A DNA stretch of 64,000 nt from Dipetalonema caudispina. Lineage: Eukaryota > Nematoda > Chromadorea > Rhabditida > Onchocercidae. The translations under genes were made by a program, and so were the position numbers. The notes under the pieces are model-generated. The model did not search any database. It was not told the DNA's origin and saw only the letters and a list, made by a program, of their open reading frames with translations. The DNA is taken from the NCBI GenBank assembly GCA_013365325.1, contig JABVXV010000148.1, forward strand, positions 1,815-65,814, given 5' to 3'. This document shows, piece after piece, positions 50,224 to 62,737 of the stretch (position 1 is the first letter of the stretch; each line of letters starts with the position of its first letter).

Positions 50224-53200
50224 TCACTTTTTTTTATTAACATCCTTAAATTTCAATTGTGCAGCATGTTTATTGGAAACAGTTTTCATCAAACTGTTTG
50301 CATACTTTCGTCTGTCACTCCTACAAAAAGATTAGACTGAAGTTTATTGATCGTTAATAGAAAATGGGTTTTGATTTTTGAAAGAAGTTGGAATCCTCAA
50401 ATTTTATTACTTCTGATTATAATTAAATAAATAACAATTGTTTTCGAACTTAATTTCCTTGACCGATAAATTACTGTTTCATTTATCTGAAAATTTACCT
50501 GCTCATCACGGCTTGATCTCGACATCCTTTTCCGCCTTCCCAGAACTGTGATTTTATACGGGTAACATTCTCATTGCAATTTAAACATGGTTTGGCTTTT
50601 TGAAATGGCTGAATATTAATTACAATAAGTAAAACTTGATGAAATTTTCAAAAATCCAATTTTTGAAAATAATGACCGAATTTCCAGTCTTCATTTCCTT
50701 CTCTTCTATTCCATATAAAGTGCTCAACAACAAAAAAATCAATTTAAAAATTTTTCACAACAAATCTCATCCTTCGAAGCGTGAAGTTCACTTAACCAAT
50801 CAGAAACTAAGAAGACTGTCAGTTTTCTAACCTAGTTATCTGGATTATCGCTTCGCTTTTATAAAAGTATTCTATAAATAATCAGAATCAGAGGCTATAA
50901 TGAACTGATAAGTTTAAAATATTACCTGTTCTTTGCTGCAGAAACCACAGACCATTCGATTAGCCAGTTTCATTTCATGCTCTTTTTCGGCATCGTTATG
51001 ACATAAATCACAGGGATAGAGTTTTCCACAACAGGGAAATCTATAAAACTACAATGTTTGAGACCCAAATTTCAAATCAAAATCCAAAAGCAATTTTGGA
51101 ATATTCATTGAGGTGTAAACGAAAACCTGAACCAACGGTAACTTTTCTTGTAATGTTTGCATGTCCCATTTTCGGGAAGTGGTCGACCTTCAACTAACAT
51201 CATCGATTGTTCCCCTTTCTTCTTCTTTTGCTAGAAAAAAGGAAAAGAGAAGTGGAAACAAAGACAAATAATCCTAATAAACAGAACAACAAATAAATCG
51301 AAAAGATAAGAAATAAATTACAAAAGTGGAGCGGATGACGTAACTAGTGCTGCTGAGAAGATTACAGTTCTACATCTAATTCACGAGGCTTCATTGATAA
51401 TGATTACGACTGTATCATTATAAGAAATGCACCTCTCACATAAATTTGATTACTCTTGGAATGAATCTTCTACTTGCTTTGATCTCAGAGCATAACTTCA
51501 AGGATAATTGTTATATTGACATCATTCTATGATTTACATGTTATACATTTTCATCGCTTGTAACTGACAAACAGTTCATTTTTCGTCGTTATATACGGTA
51601 TTTTTAACTTGACTTCCTAATCTAGTCTCTGTTCCACATAGATATCAGGATACATCGGATATTCTTTTCCGCTGTTCCGACATCACAACTCCAGACCAAT
51701 ATTAGAATAACCTCCCAAACCATTAGTTCAAATGATATGACAGGAAACATCAAGCACTTCAAAAAAAAAAAAAAATGAATATAGTCGATTCACTTTAGCT
51801 TTTGGTACAGAGTTATCTTCCTTCACAATTGAATTAAAATCACCAACGAATCGAATAGATCTAATTTCAAATTCACATTTGCTATGGCAGCCATAACACC
51901 AACTCTTATTACTTACTTCATATGTGAGATTCTGAAAGCAATGATAAACCTCAATTATTTCTGACAAGAAAATACTGAAAAATTAAGGAATGCAAAATGA
52001 TTGGACGGATCTGTCCAGATGTCAAATTAACAATTATTAAATTTAGCAACTTCGGTTTAGAAAAAATATATCAGGGAGCCTTCGGAAAACACACCGCTAA
52101 CACTACTGATTACTTCGAATTTAAGACTTAAGTTCAAATTTTCTGAATTCATGTACTGCTTTTTCTGCTTATCGTTTATACAATGCAAAGGAGATAAAAA
52201 AAAAAAAAAAAAAAAAACGCGACATCTTTAATTATTACCATTAAACCAATCTCCCCACAGCCTAACAAGTAGATGAGTGAATTAAAGCAAAAAATATACT
52301 AAAAACGCAACTTTCCATCGCGCGACTGATGATCAAATCTCTAGTACACAGTTCCCCCGCTTATGCATTGTATTAAATGTTTGAGAAGTGATAATTTAAT
52401 CATTAAGAATCGAAGCTCCTAACAGTTATTTCATAGTATATTTTTAAATATTAACGTGAAAATATTAAGAAATACCTCAGCTGTAGCCTCCTTATTACAT
52501 TGCAAGCAAGTATAAGATAGTTTTGATGAAAGCAGCACACAGTCTAGTGGAACGCAACCTTTTGGCTCAAGCAATGCGATAACATTTGAATTTTGATGTA
52601 CAAGTTGAGGAGAAATATGAATTGAAGAACCATTTAAGCATCTAAAATACACTTCATGACTCATCTTTCTATAAGGACCTTTTCAGTTGCAATTTCCTCT
52701 GATTATTTTATCCATATTTCATCAATAAAAGCCAGCTACACAATTTTCGATGATTTTGTTTAGTCAAGCATTAGCAATAGTTAGCCATTGTTGCATGTTT
52801 GCAATATGAATCAGATTCTAATAATTCATACAAACGCAAGAAATTTACTTCTGGCAGTGTGATACACAAAGCTGTTTCACTGAGCACGTCAGGAAAGATA
52901 AAGCACCACATTTTGCACATCTGATGCTTATAGCCATTGTGATAACAGATAATGTAGCAATATTTCCATTCAAGTCGTTCCAAAAAACACGAGCTTCAAT
53001 AACTTTCGCTTTTGATTGTTGGTTAGAGCTACATTCTTCCTATTGAAACAAATATATATAAAGGACAATGCGAGAATGAGTATCCAACAAAGGGTAAGGC
53101 ATTAAAATCTAAACAAAAACATCGCGGAAATAGTCTAGAAATAAGTAAGCATTACTGCTTCAAAAAGTTGTTTAATTAATTATGTACTATGTTTTTAACA

Positions 53201-55377
53201 AAGTGTACCATTATTTGCTACAAAATTAACATAAAGGGATTCTAGAAGAATTGCCAAAAGCTTTTTTATCAGTTTTTTGCATTTTCAGACCTTACCATAA
53301 CGACTTCTGTCTTGGGCGAAGGCTCAACTCCTGCTTCATCATGATTGAGACCTTGACTGATTTCATCATTATCATAAACTTCTACTTTCACTTTGCCAGT
53401 CTGGAAAAGACAGAATTTCGGTGAGAAATGCAACATTAATTAGATGATTTCTCAAAAACCTCAACAGTAATACCTCGAGATCATTATTTTCCTTTCGGTC
53501 GCTAATATTCGTTTGATGCAACTTAATGCCTTCCTTTTCGGCTTCAATGATCATTTTTGCTCTTCTCAGACCTTCGACAAAAAATTTCAAGATATTACGA
53601 TCCAACCAACGAATGAACGTTTTGCCGAGACTGACATAAGCATTGCATTTTTCTGCTTCCGCAAACTTTTCCTGTTATTAAGGCAAAGTTAATTGAGCAA
53701 CATTCTCAATCAACAATTTGAATACTTTTTGCCTGAATCCATCAAACTTGAAACATTATACATATAAGTTGGAATTTACTAAAAATGAATTAAATATTCC
53801 AGCTTGAACGGAAATGTATCAATTTCTCGGACCAAAAAATTTCAATCTTTAGACCATGCAGGACAATTGCTTATTTTTTTACATGACAATTTCTTCAGTA
53901 ATGATTTTTCTGTGTTTGTGTTCCTTGTTACGATAGCCAATTAATCTTCTCTCTCAGCCTTTTCTTTATCTCATTTTCATTTGAATTGGGCTAATTCTCT
54001 CATGGGTTTTAAATGATTCATCAGTTTCTAAAAAAGTAACCTCAAGGAATTTCTTAACTTCCTTGTTGAAGTATGTAACAAGTGGAATAGGCAAGGTTGA
54101 TTCATTCAGAGTCACCATAATCGATTCACATGGATAACGCTCTGGAATTCTGAGTCTCAGCTTCACGGATTTCACATCAAAAACCTAAAATATGTTCTCC
54201 ACAGAATTTTTTTTTCACATTTTGCAAAATGGGATAAATTAAACTTCGTCGAATTTTTGCCATTTCCAAATCAATGTAAAATTTTTTGAAATAAAAAGCG
54301 ATAGCATTCTACATATAAAAAGTGAGAGAAATATGAGCTAGACCAATGTTAAAATTTTAGTTGCAAAATAGAAGTATACCAAGAAAACTTCCAGAAAACA
54401 AACCCATTCAGGATCTGTGATTTTGTATTCGAATTCAGTAAAGTAAGAACTGCCATCGTATGAAAACTTTGCATCGCGAAATCTTCGACCAAAATAACTA
54501 ATTTCAGAATTCCGGACATCCAACTGTTCCTTTTTTCCGATATCCTCTCTACTTATCGTTGTTATATTTGGTCGAATTATAACCCTTGCAGGTTTAAGAT
54601 TGGTGTGTGATGGAACAGGATCAGGAATGCTATCCTTAGTTTCATTCTGTATATGTAAAAATCGGCAGTATTCGCCAAAATAGCACGAATTCTCAGTAGC
54701 AAAATATTTACAGACTTTTCTTTTTGAAGTCCTCAGCGACAGTGTAGGAACAGTATCATTCTTCCTTTTTGCCAAATCTACAGTAAAAACATATTGGAGA
54801 AGAAATTTGTAGCAGCATAAGAAATTAAAACTTAATTTTAAATATCACCTAACTACCGAAAGCATCAATCATCAAACCATTCAATTTTTTTATACCTCTA
54901 TAGGTTATGATATCAATAATTAAAATCGTTAAGCTTAACGAATGCCGAATAAGAGAAAATATATCTAATTGTTGGAATAATTAGGGAATATAATCTACTG
55001 AGCTTTAAAACTAACTAAGTGTTCCCTCATCGAGAATTCTAAACTTATTTTATAATACTAACAACAAATTAAAAAGGATTTAATTTTTTTTCAATTTATA
55101 TGATATAAGTTTAGAAAGAGTTACCTTCTTCCTTTAAATTTGGATTTGATATAGGCTTCGGAATAGAAGATACAGCATCATTACTAAATTCTGAATTTTG
55201 AATTTCAGCAGTATCAATAACAGACAATGATTTTTGAAGTTTGAGCTGTTTTTTTGGAGCATTTCGGAAGCATCGATAACCATAACGAGCACTTTGAGAT
55301 GTAGCACCTCGGAAACATCCACGAGCGAAAGTTTTTTTTTTCGACGAACATTCTGTTGTTTGCTGGTCCGAAGACAT
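50224..55377 (-). CDS. Zinc-finger protein with CCCH, RWD-like and C-terminal CHY domains
   Basis: Twelve exons: 55377-55125, 54777-54404, 54184-54041, 53671-53474, 53400-53296, 53039-52888, 52668-52476, 51931-51794, 51230-51127, 51040-50926, 50608-50499, 50320-50224 (TGA); all phases match, 660 residues. A CCCH finger (C-x8-C-x5-C-x3-H, residues about 107-126, VCKYFATENSCYFGEYC) follows a basic N-terminus. An RWD-like segment (about 197-245, DPEW, LRLRIPERYPCESI) follows. Then a helical, charged linker and a C-x2-C region (RCAKCGALSFL). The CHY zinc finger (about 543-645) reads TCKHYKKSYRWFRFPCCGK, YPCDLCHNDAEKEHE, VCGFCSKEQ and PCLNCN. CCCH fingers often bind RNA; CHY domains bind several zinc ions. 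The ATG at 55377 was chosen over 55446, whose extra residues are pyrimidine-tract translation. The exon 6/7 junction is the weakest. Confidence 0.88.
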
Positions 55378-56455
55378 CAAAAACAAAGAAAAAAGAAAAG
55401 AAGAAACAAGAAAATACGAGAAATAAAAGGTAACAGATTCCCTCATTATTATCTTCTCATCTCTTGAAGCGAAAGAACTTTAAAAAAAAAAGAAGAAACA
55501 TTAAAGTATGCATGAAAAAACTATTTGGTAGTTCCAAAGCACATCAATAATTTAAAGTGCAGCAATATCAGCACATTTCTGCTGATAATGTTAACAGCAT
55601 TCTTATCATACTTGTCACTTTTTTTTTCTACATCAAATTGGCAGAAAACGAAAAAAAAGGATGACAAATAATAACGAAGCTTCATGGACTGAACAGTATC
55701 GTAATCAATTCTGAAATGTCATTTTATTTCTCTTTCAAACAATTTCACGATAAAATAGAAAGAAAAGAAATCTTTTTTATCAGTGGAATGTACTCAGTGC
55801 CCAATTCTTGCTCCAATTTCTCGAACAATCGTTAATTTCCAACATTGCAAATTCTTGGACTAATAAAGCACTAAGTTGTAGCATAGAAAAGATTGCCCAG
55901 GTTCTTTGTTTATTCAGGAAAATCGTTCAGATCACTAAATTTTTCAGGAATTATAAGAATAAAGATATCACCAAGTGGGAAGTGAAACAGATATGAATTA
56001 GTCAAGTTTGCTTAACATTTTATTGAAAAAAAAACAATCACTGCTCATTCAATAAAAGGAAATTCAAGTTTTATTAATTCAACTTCCTGATTTCTTTGTG
56101 TATGAAGATAAGAGTGCAATTTGTTCCATAGCATCAATCAAATAGTTGAGGCAAATATTGCAGCAACATTAAATACAACAGTTCCTTATTGACCAAAGAA
56201 TGAAGACGAATAAGGCACAGTCATATCAATTTATCAAATAGCAAAAACAGATATCATACAAATCTATAAGAGAATGAGGTCAGATAATTCAAACAAACTT
56301 TAATGAAATGCATGATCCTGAATAATTTTATTAAGGTTATTTACTTTGGATTTTTTCAAAGTTATTTTTGAATACTTTTCTTCAAGAACATAACTCACAT
56401 ATTATCCAAATTGCAGAAAAATGAAACAGCTCCGACATGCCGTTAGTCTAACCGA
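55378..56455. other. Intergenic
   Basis: Upstream region of the CHY gene and 3' flank of EXOSC6. A plus-strand frame at 55808-55996 lacks an ATG and family support. Nothing else seen. Confidence 0.5.
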
Positions 56456-56797
56456 TTATCTATAACTGCAGTACCAATTATCAAATCTTTATATCATTTT
56501 CTAGTAAGTGTTTTACGTACTAAAGGATATAATTTCAATGAATTTTCTACGGCTACAGCAATAGCATGCCTTAACTNNNNNNNNNNNNNNNNNNNNNNNN
56601 NNNNNNNNNNNNNNNNNNNNNNNNNNNNNNNNNNNNNNNNNNNNNNNNNNNNNNNNNNNNNNNNNNNNNNNNNNNNTTATCTATAACTGCAGTACCAATT
56701 ATCAAATCTTTATATCATTTTCTAGTAAGTGTTTTACGTACTAAAGGATATAATTTCAATGAATTTTCTACGGCTACAGCAATAGCATGCCTTAACT
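56456..56797. repeat. 100-N assembly gap between exact 121-bp direct duplicates
   Basis: Positions 56456-56576 and 56677-56797 are identical over 121 bp, with exactly 100 N (56577-56676) between them. The right copy is the true 3' end of EXOSC6 (codons from 56715 on). The left copy repeats those codons and stops at the N run. A round 100-N gap between identical contig ends is the pattern of two overlapping contigs that were scaffolded instead of merged. Confidence 0.93.
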
Positions 56798-58088
56798 GGT
56801 GAGATTCTGCAATGCCAACAAATTCGCAACATGTTAACTGATTTAATGACGGCATCATGCCAACGGTAACTGAAAGATGAGAATTTTCTGAGGATTCCTC
56901 TAAATCAGCTACAGAAGACAACGAAAATGAGCTGGTTGATGGATCAACAATGATGCGGCCATCTGCCAACATAACAATATGAGCTGCTACACAAACATCA
57001 TAAACTTGGATACCAGAATCGATTAGAGCTAAGGAAGAAGCTATTAAAGCAGCTGCCAAAACACCGCCATCATCGTTGAGAACTGTTATTTCAACATCAA
57101 TCTGTGCTTTACAAAATAATTCCAAACAAACAATTGATCGTAATGCCGATTCCACGGCATTACGTATTCTACTGCTTTCTTTATTTGAAGCTGAGGAAGA
57201 ATTTAAACCTGAAATTCAAATGAACCCACTGAAAGGACAAATAATTGAATACGCTTCTAATTAAATAGTTAATAATTTTCAGTCAAACAATTATTCTACC
57301 AATGTAAACACATTATAAATGCATCTATCTAACTCCCCATCTTACATTCATTATATTTGCTGCTATTTGCTGACGAATACCATAAGCAGCATTTAGCCAT
57401 CCTAGAAAAGATTGATAATAAAATGACTCATTTCTTTTATTCCACTACAAGACATCATATGTCATCATAGGATGGAAGCCTATAGGAAAGAACATAACGA
57501 CTGCTGGTGAAGCAGAAGTAAAAGTACGTCGCCTAGAACAGACGTTTTCCTATAACATCAGAATCACCATTATAGAAAACGAAATGATACAGATGACGCT
57601 CATATTTCTATTCTTTTCTTGACACTACTTAACTGTTCGAATAAAATGTTACTTTTTTTACAACTACGAATAAATTTCCTTAACTACTATGGTACAATAA
57701 TTTTAATTACGAACTGGTTGCTTAACTGCTTCAGCATTTGAACTTCATATATTATTTTAAAATGCTGAGGGAAGAAAAAACTCAAATAAATACCTGGAAC
57801 AGCACTGCTTTCCGACGAAACATTCTTCAGAAAAACATAAATTTGCCCTTCCGTTGGGTCAACATCAGTACTTTTCGTTATTTCTTTGGGACCATCAACA
57901 GAACTAATAATTTTCGTTGAACCAAATTCAACATAAACTGTGCCTTTCTGATCATGTAAAGCACCTGTTTGCATTACAATAGATCGGAACGTGTTCGGTG
58001 AGCCTTCCAAACTCGTTCCAGCTTTAGCAGTTCCCAATTCTTTTAAAAGATTATTTAAGGGTACTGGTTTCACCGAGGAATGCTGCAT
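56715..58088 (-). CDS. exosc-6: Exosome RNase PH-like subunit EXOSC6/Mtr3
   Basis: Two exons, 58088-57794 and 57208-56715 (TGA), give 262 residues, matching human EXOSC6 (272). Conserved blocks include TGALHDQKGTVYVEFGSTK and SSVDGPKE near the N-terminus, DDGGVLAAALIASSLALIDS, GIQVYDV, IIVDPS, VTVGMMPSLNQL and NSLKLYPLVRKTL. EXOSC6 is one of six RNase PH-fold ring subunits of the 3'-5' RNA exosome in nucleus and cytoplasm and is catalytically inactive in animals. TTTCAG stands six bases before the ATG, a likely spliced-leader acceptor. The last 28 codons or so are duplicated left of the N gap. The 585-bp intron contains an Arg-rich frame that is not needed and does not fit the phase. Confidence 0.92.
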
Positions 58089-60845
58089 AATCTGAAACAA
58101 GAAGGAAAAAAGTCAATAAATTTATCAGAAGAATTTAACAGACAAATCGATACAATATGATGGGTGAAATAAGAATATTAAAGATCACATCGGCCTCATC
58201 ATTTATACGATTACATCTATCTCTTTTTTTTTTCTTTTCTAAGATGCCAATAGCAAAGTTTAAGCGTATATTAAAAAAATCATTTAAAACAGCTTTTGCT
58301 TGTAGAGCAATTTCATAAATGTTTAGTTAGCAAAAATATTTTGACAAGATTCATCTTATGCAATAAACGTACATTACATGTACAGAATAATCATTAAAAC
58401 TTAATTTTGCCATGGTAATAAGCAAGTTCCAATGTAACGTGTACCTCACGTATCCTAACAAAAGAATAGAAAAAGTAAAAAAAAAGTTGAACACACATTC
58501 ACGCAACTTGAGAAACCACCTCGTTCCAGATTTGGTCTATACTACATTCTTAGCTGGCCTTGTGGCACGTCCATAATATCGAACTGTGCCCTTTCCGCGT
58601 TGTCCGAATGTGTCCTTTCCGCGATGTCTAAGTGTGTCCTTTCCGCGTTGTCCGAATGTGTCCTTTCCGCGATGTCTAAGTGTGCCCTTTCCGCGTTGTC
58701 CGAATGTGTCCTTTCCGCGATGTCCAAACACGTATGACACGTAAGCTACACGGTGACACCTATGACTAGTTTTTAATAACAGTGAAGAGGGCGTTAATTT
58801 TGCCAGTAAAAATCACTGTATCATGAATTAAAACGGCAAAATTGTATTTTTGTGGAGAGAGTAGTAGGAGAGAGAGAGGGGGAGTGTAGTATTGTGAGAG
58901 TGAACATGAGATTGATGATGTCTACCGAAAATAATATATTGTGAGACATAAAAGGATTTGTAGATACTGTTGCAATGTAATAAGGTAAAACATGAATAGG
59001 ATTGTATTTGAAGAGAGAGCAGAAATGGATGAAATTGTACGAGACGCATGGTACTCTATGATTGCAAAAGTGTAGCTTTAGAGATGGATACTGTGGGAAT
59101 GTAGCAGTCAATAGTTTGCTATTAATTAGTTATGGCTAATTAGATCGAATAAATTCGAAATTTAGTTGGAGTTGGTGTAAAACTTCGAAAGGTTGAAAAG
59201 AGATGAGAAAAAAAGAGCAATCAATTTTATGAAATTTCGCTTGCTTTACCCAACTGGAACTAATAGGTAACTTCAAGACTTCATAAAATCAAAGACTAAA
59301 ACACATGTAGACTGGATTAAGTTACATAGAATCAAATATTATATCTGTCGCATATATTAGCCTCAAATACTTCAGCCTTAACATCATACTAATTCACTAT
59401 TAACTTAGAAAGTAATCAATAATTAGTAACTTAATTAGTAACTAACATAGTGGCAAAAAAGATAACCTCCAATCATCTTCCCGTTGAGAATAAATGACAT
59501 GGATGAAATCCTATATACACCTCAGATGTTCAACATTCAGCGTTCCTTTTTCATTGACTAAAGATGATTGTATTTCGATATTTATTGAATTTCATCTGAT
59601 TTTTAATTCCATCCAAAATCAATAGACTTTTACATAGAGTTCATTATGAAAAGCCTGATAAGATCTAGACTGGAAGAGGGACAGAAATAACAAAAGAATT
59701 AATTCATCATTATTATTTGCCGATCTATCCTTCGGTATTTCTGCGCTTTCGTCTTTTTGTTTTTTGAAACAAGAAATGAAGTTATTGGTATTTATTGAGA
59801 AAATTACAAAAATTTAGAAAATACTAAGCACAAACTTCATCACACATAAATAGTGTGAATGAATAATGTTGTTTTATTAGTTCCCTCAAAATATAACAAA
59901 TGCAATACATATATGATTAGTAAATTGACAGAATTCATATGAGTAATTGTTCGCATGGGTTATTATATTTGGGAAAAGTTTGCAATTTCAGAAGGTAATT
60001 ATTCCATTTTGTTGTAACCATTATCAATTTGTACTTAACGACCATTGAAATTTATCATAATGATAAAAAAAAAACAACTTGTCTCGGAGAAAAACAAGGA
60101 ATTAAAATAAAAATATTACATATTTGATTAATGGTCTTATATACTGTCACCGTCACAGGAAACGTGTGTGATTAAAGAAGTATGCGTGAAATAATAGCGT
60201 GAATCACGCTAAGTACCAATCATGATCGTTTCGAATTGCATTAAGCTTGCTTCATCAGGTATCAAATTCAATATATCCACTCATTTTTTGGTTTGATGTG
60301 ATGATGTACAAGTATACTGTATTATGCATTTTCCTATCAAATAACTAATTTGAATGAAATCTACTAATTAATTAGTTCTCTTGTCAATTATGCACAAATT
60401 ATAAAAGTGACGATAGGTACTGATATCAAAAATAAGTAATGCGCTTATTATCATTAATATTTCACAATGTTTAAAAGAGGATTATTTCATTGTTTTAACA
60501 TTTATTTCTATAAATCAAATCACATATTAGATTTTTGAATTATATTAGATTAATTTAAATTAAGATTATGATTCATTATGAATCCTTCCATAGTTGGATG
60601 TTCTTTCCTTTTTTTTTTTTCTTTTAAAAAATTTATTTTAAAAGGAAAAGATTGCTTTCGCGTGTAATTTTCATAAGAAATCATTAAGAAAAAAAAAAAA
60701 AAGAAAAGGTGGGTGTTATGATGGTATAAACACAAACAAACTTTCAAATATATCGGCGCCGAGGTAGCTTTTTTTTTCCATTTCCTGTCATCAAATGTTC
60801 GATTTATGTCTGAAATGAATGTAATTATTTGTATGTGAGTAATAA
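58089..60845. other. Intergenic between EXOSC6 and the TGF-beta gene
   Basis: Apart from the minisatellite, AT-rich sequence with poly-A/T runs (58218, 60065, 60610, 60690) and a perfect 17-bp palindrome at 60195-60211. Minus frames at 58821-59111 and 60550-60888 show no support. It should hold both divergent promoters. Confidence 0.5.
58585..58728. repeat. 24-bp GC-rich minisatellite, six copies
   Basis: Six 24-bp units (58585, 58609, 58633, 58657, 58681, 58705) alternate two variants, one with CGCGTTGTCCGAA and one with CGCGATGTCTAAG, so a 48-bp higher-order unit is visible. The units share a TGTGTCCTTTCCGCG core. At 24 bp the reading frame never shifts, and two minus-strand frames stay open, each encoding an 8-residue repeat (for example DIAERTHS/DNAERAHL). 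It is far richer in GC than its surroundings and lies about 0.5 kb 5' of EXOSC6. Confidence 0.93.
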
Positions 60846-62322
60846 ATGTTTCAATGGTTTCCGGTGGAACCAAGCTTGCTTGCAGCAATGATCCTTTTTT
60901 GTTTTGCTTGTCAAATCAATGAGCAATCATCCTTATCATTATCGACACGATCAATTTTAACATCTCAAAGTCTACCATTATCATTATCATCAATACCATG
61001 TTCTTCCGGAAATGATTTATTTGAAGCAAATGAAGAACTATTTTTTGCTAGACGATCTATTGATAAGGTTAAGATTTTTTTTTTTCTATCAAAAATGATT
61101 GGCGCTGGAATATTCTTTGAATGTTTGATTGTTGCTTTATTGTTTTGCTTTAATTTGTATCACTTTGTTGAAAATATAAATAATGAAAAACTAAAATGAA
61201 ACTTAATCTTCAAAGTATATCATCCTTTATCAAAGGGATGTATTGTCAATCTATTGAAATTTGAAGAAATGAATTTCAGAAACTTCCAGCACTGACTCAT
61301 CATAGTACCAAATACAGTGTTGGATTTGGCAGATTAAATAGCAGATACATTCCTTCTTCTAGTGATACAGGTAGAAAACACAGTCAATTTTTGACAATTT
61401 CGGAAAGGGTTACAGTAACCAGAGATACTGAAGAGTGTTGTTTAGAAGTTTAAATTTAAAATTTCTGGAGAATAGTTATTATTCTGGAATAGTTATTTGA
61501 GTTACTACCATCAAATTCTATTCCGTAAATGTTGAAAAAGATTTTGGACACTTCTGACGGTTACAACCAATGTTAAGTTATTGAGCGCAATCACCAACAT
61601 ATTTTTACAGGAAGCAAAAATGCTCGAAAAAAAAGAGCTACTGATCAAGATTGTAGTACTGGATTGTGTTGCTTGAAAAGTATATATTTTGATTTTCATG
61701 AACATGGTATGGATAATATTATCAGGCCATCAGGGTATGTAAATTGATTTTTAAGGAATGAAAGATTTCTTCTAATGCAATTCATAGAGGAAAGGATTGA
61801 AATTATGAACTAAGAATTTCAATTCAAATATTTATTGTCATTTAAAATTCTCCTACATCTATGAATATGAATTGCATTTTTATAGATTCAATATGAATTT
61901 CTGTGATGGTGAATGCAATATACAAATTGAAACTAATGATCGTGATGCGTTAATTCTGCAAGATAGAATAAATCATCCAGATAGTCCATTTCGAAAAAGA
62001 CTTTCTTGTTGTGTACCAATTAGATGGTCATCAGTTGAGGTATGATTTAATTACTATTATTACTTCCATGCATTAATTGCATCAACATTTAATATGCTCA
62101 TCAATAAAACCAACAAAAATCTCTCGAATATAACTTAAGTTAGAGAAAAATTTTGTTGTTTTAGAACTTTTATATAATTAAAAATATTTAGATTTGATTA
62201 CAATTTTTGATGAAGAAGAAATGAAAGCAGTAACGTTTCAGATTGTAGAAAACAGAAATGGTACTGAATTTAATCGTATACTGGAAAATGTCAAAGTGAT
62301 GGAATGTGGTTGCGCAATTTGA
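60846..62322 (+). CDS. TGF-beta superfamily ligand, nine-cysteine type
   Basis: Exons 60846-61067, 61280-61370, 61611-61734, 61886-62039 and 62192-62322 (TGA). The N-terminus has a signal peptide (MILFCFACQIN from the second ATG at 60888, which follows TTGCAG; 60846 is the first ATG). The prodomain is very short, about 110 residues, and ends in a furin-type RKKR. The mature part has nine Cys in TGF-beta/activin order: DC, LCC, NFC, GEC, SCC and a C-terminal ECGC, with CCLKSIYFDFHEHGMDNII, RPSGFNMNFC and SCCVP. Such ligands form disulphide dimers and signal through receptor kinases and SMADs; in nematodes DAF-7-like ligands control dauer and host responses. The first four exons join in phase, but exon 4 ends in phase 0 and exon 5 needs phase 2 input, a one-base break. 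Subfamily is not certain. Confidence 0.85.
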
Positions 62323-62737
62323 AATTTGCAGTCTGCATGCTAATATGCAAGTGATCATATGAAATAGATTTATTTACTATTATTATTTTCATTCATTGAT
62401 TGCATAAATATGCTCATCAATGAAATCAATAAAAAATCTTTCGAGATTGAAAGAAAAGAAACTATTAATGTAATTCAAGTTTATTATTATTTGAATGTAT
62501 AAATATGGAAAAGAAAAAATTATTTCGCCAAAAGTTTTACAACAAATAAACGACACTTGGGAATAGTGTATGAGAGAAATTAAAAAAAAAAAAAAAAAAA
62601 CATGAAATGTTGAGCATTTTTCGATATCTCTTCTAATCAATGGAGGAGATTATTCAAACGAAATAGTTTAATGATTGATTATATGAATTTCATTTCCTGA
62701 AGATTATCAGACCGAGACATTCCAGAGTTATGTGGGA
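62323..62737. repeat. 3' flank carrying a diverged copy of the preceding intron
   Basis: About 80 bp at 62368-62448 resemble 62045-62131, the start of the last intron of the TGF-beta gene (shared TTACTATTATTA, AATATGCTCATCAAT and AAAATCT.TCGA blocks). The copies bracket the last exon, 323 bp apart. Poly-A at 62582-62600. No gene seen. Confidence 0.6.

Noticed and set aside
57400..57560. Arg-rich frame (RRRTFTSASP) in the EXOSC6 intron as an extra exon
   Set aside because: Its phase does not fit either neighbour and the two chosen exons already cover the whole RNase PH fold.
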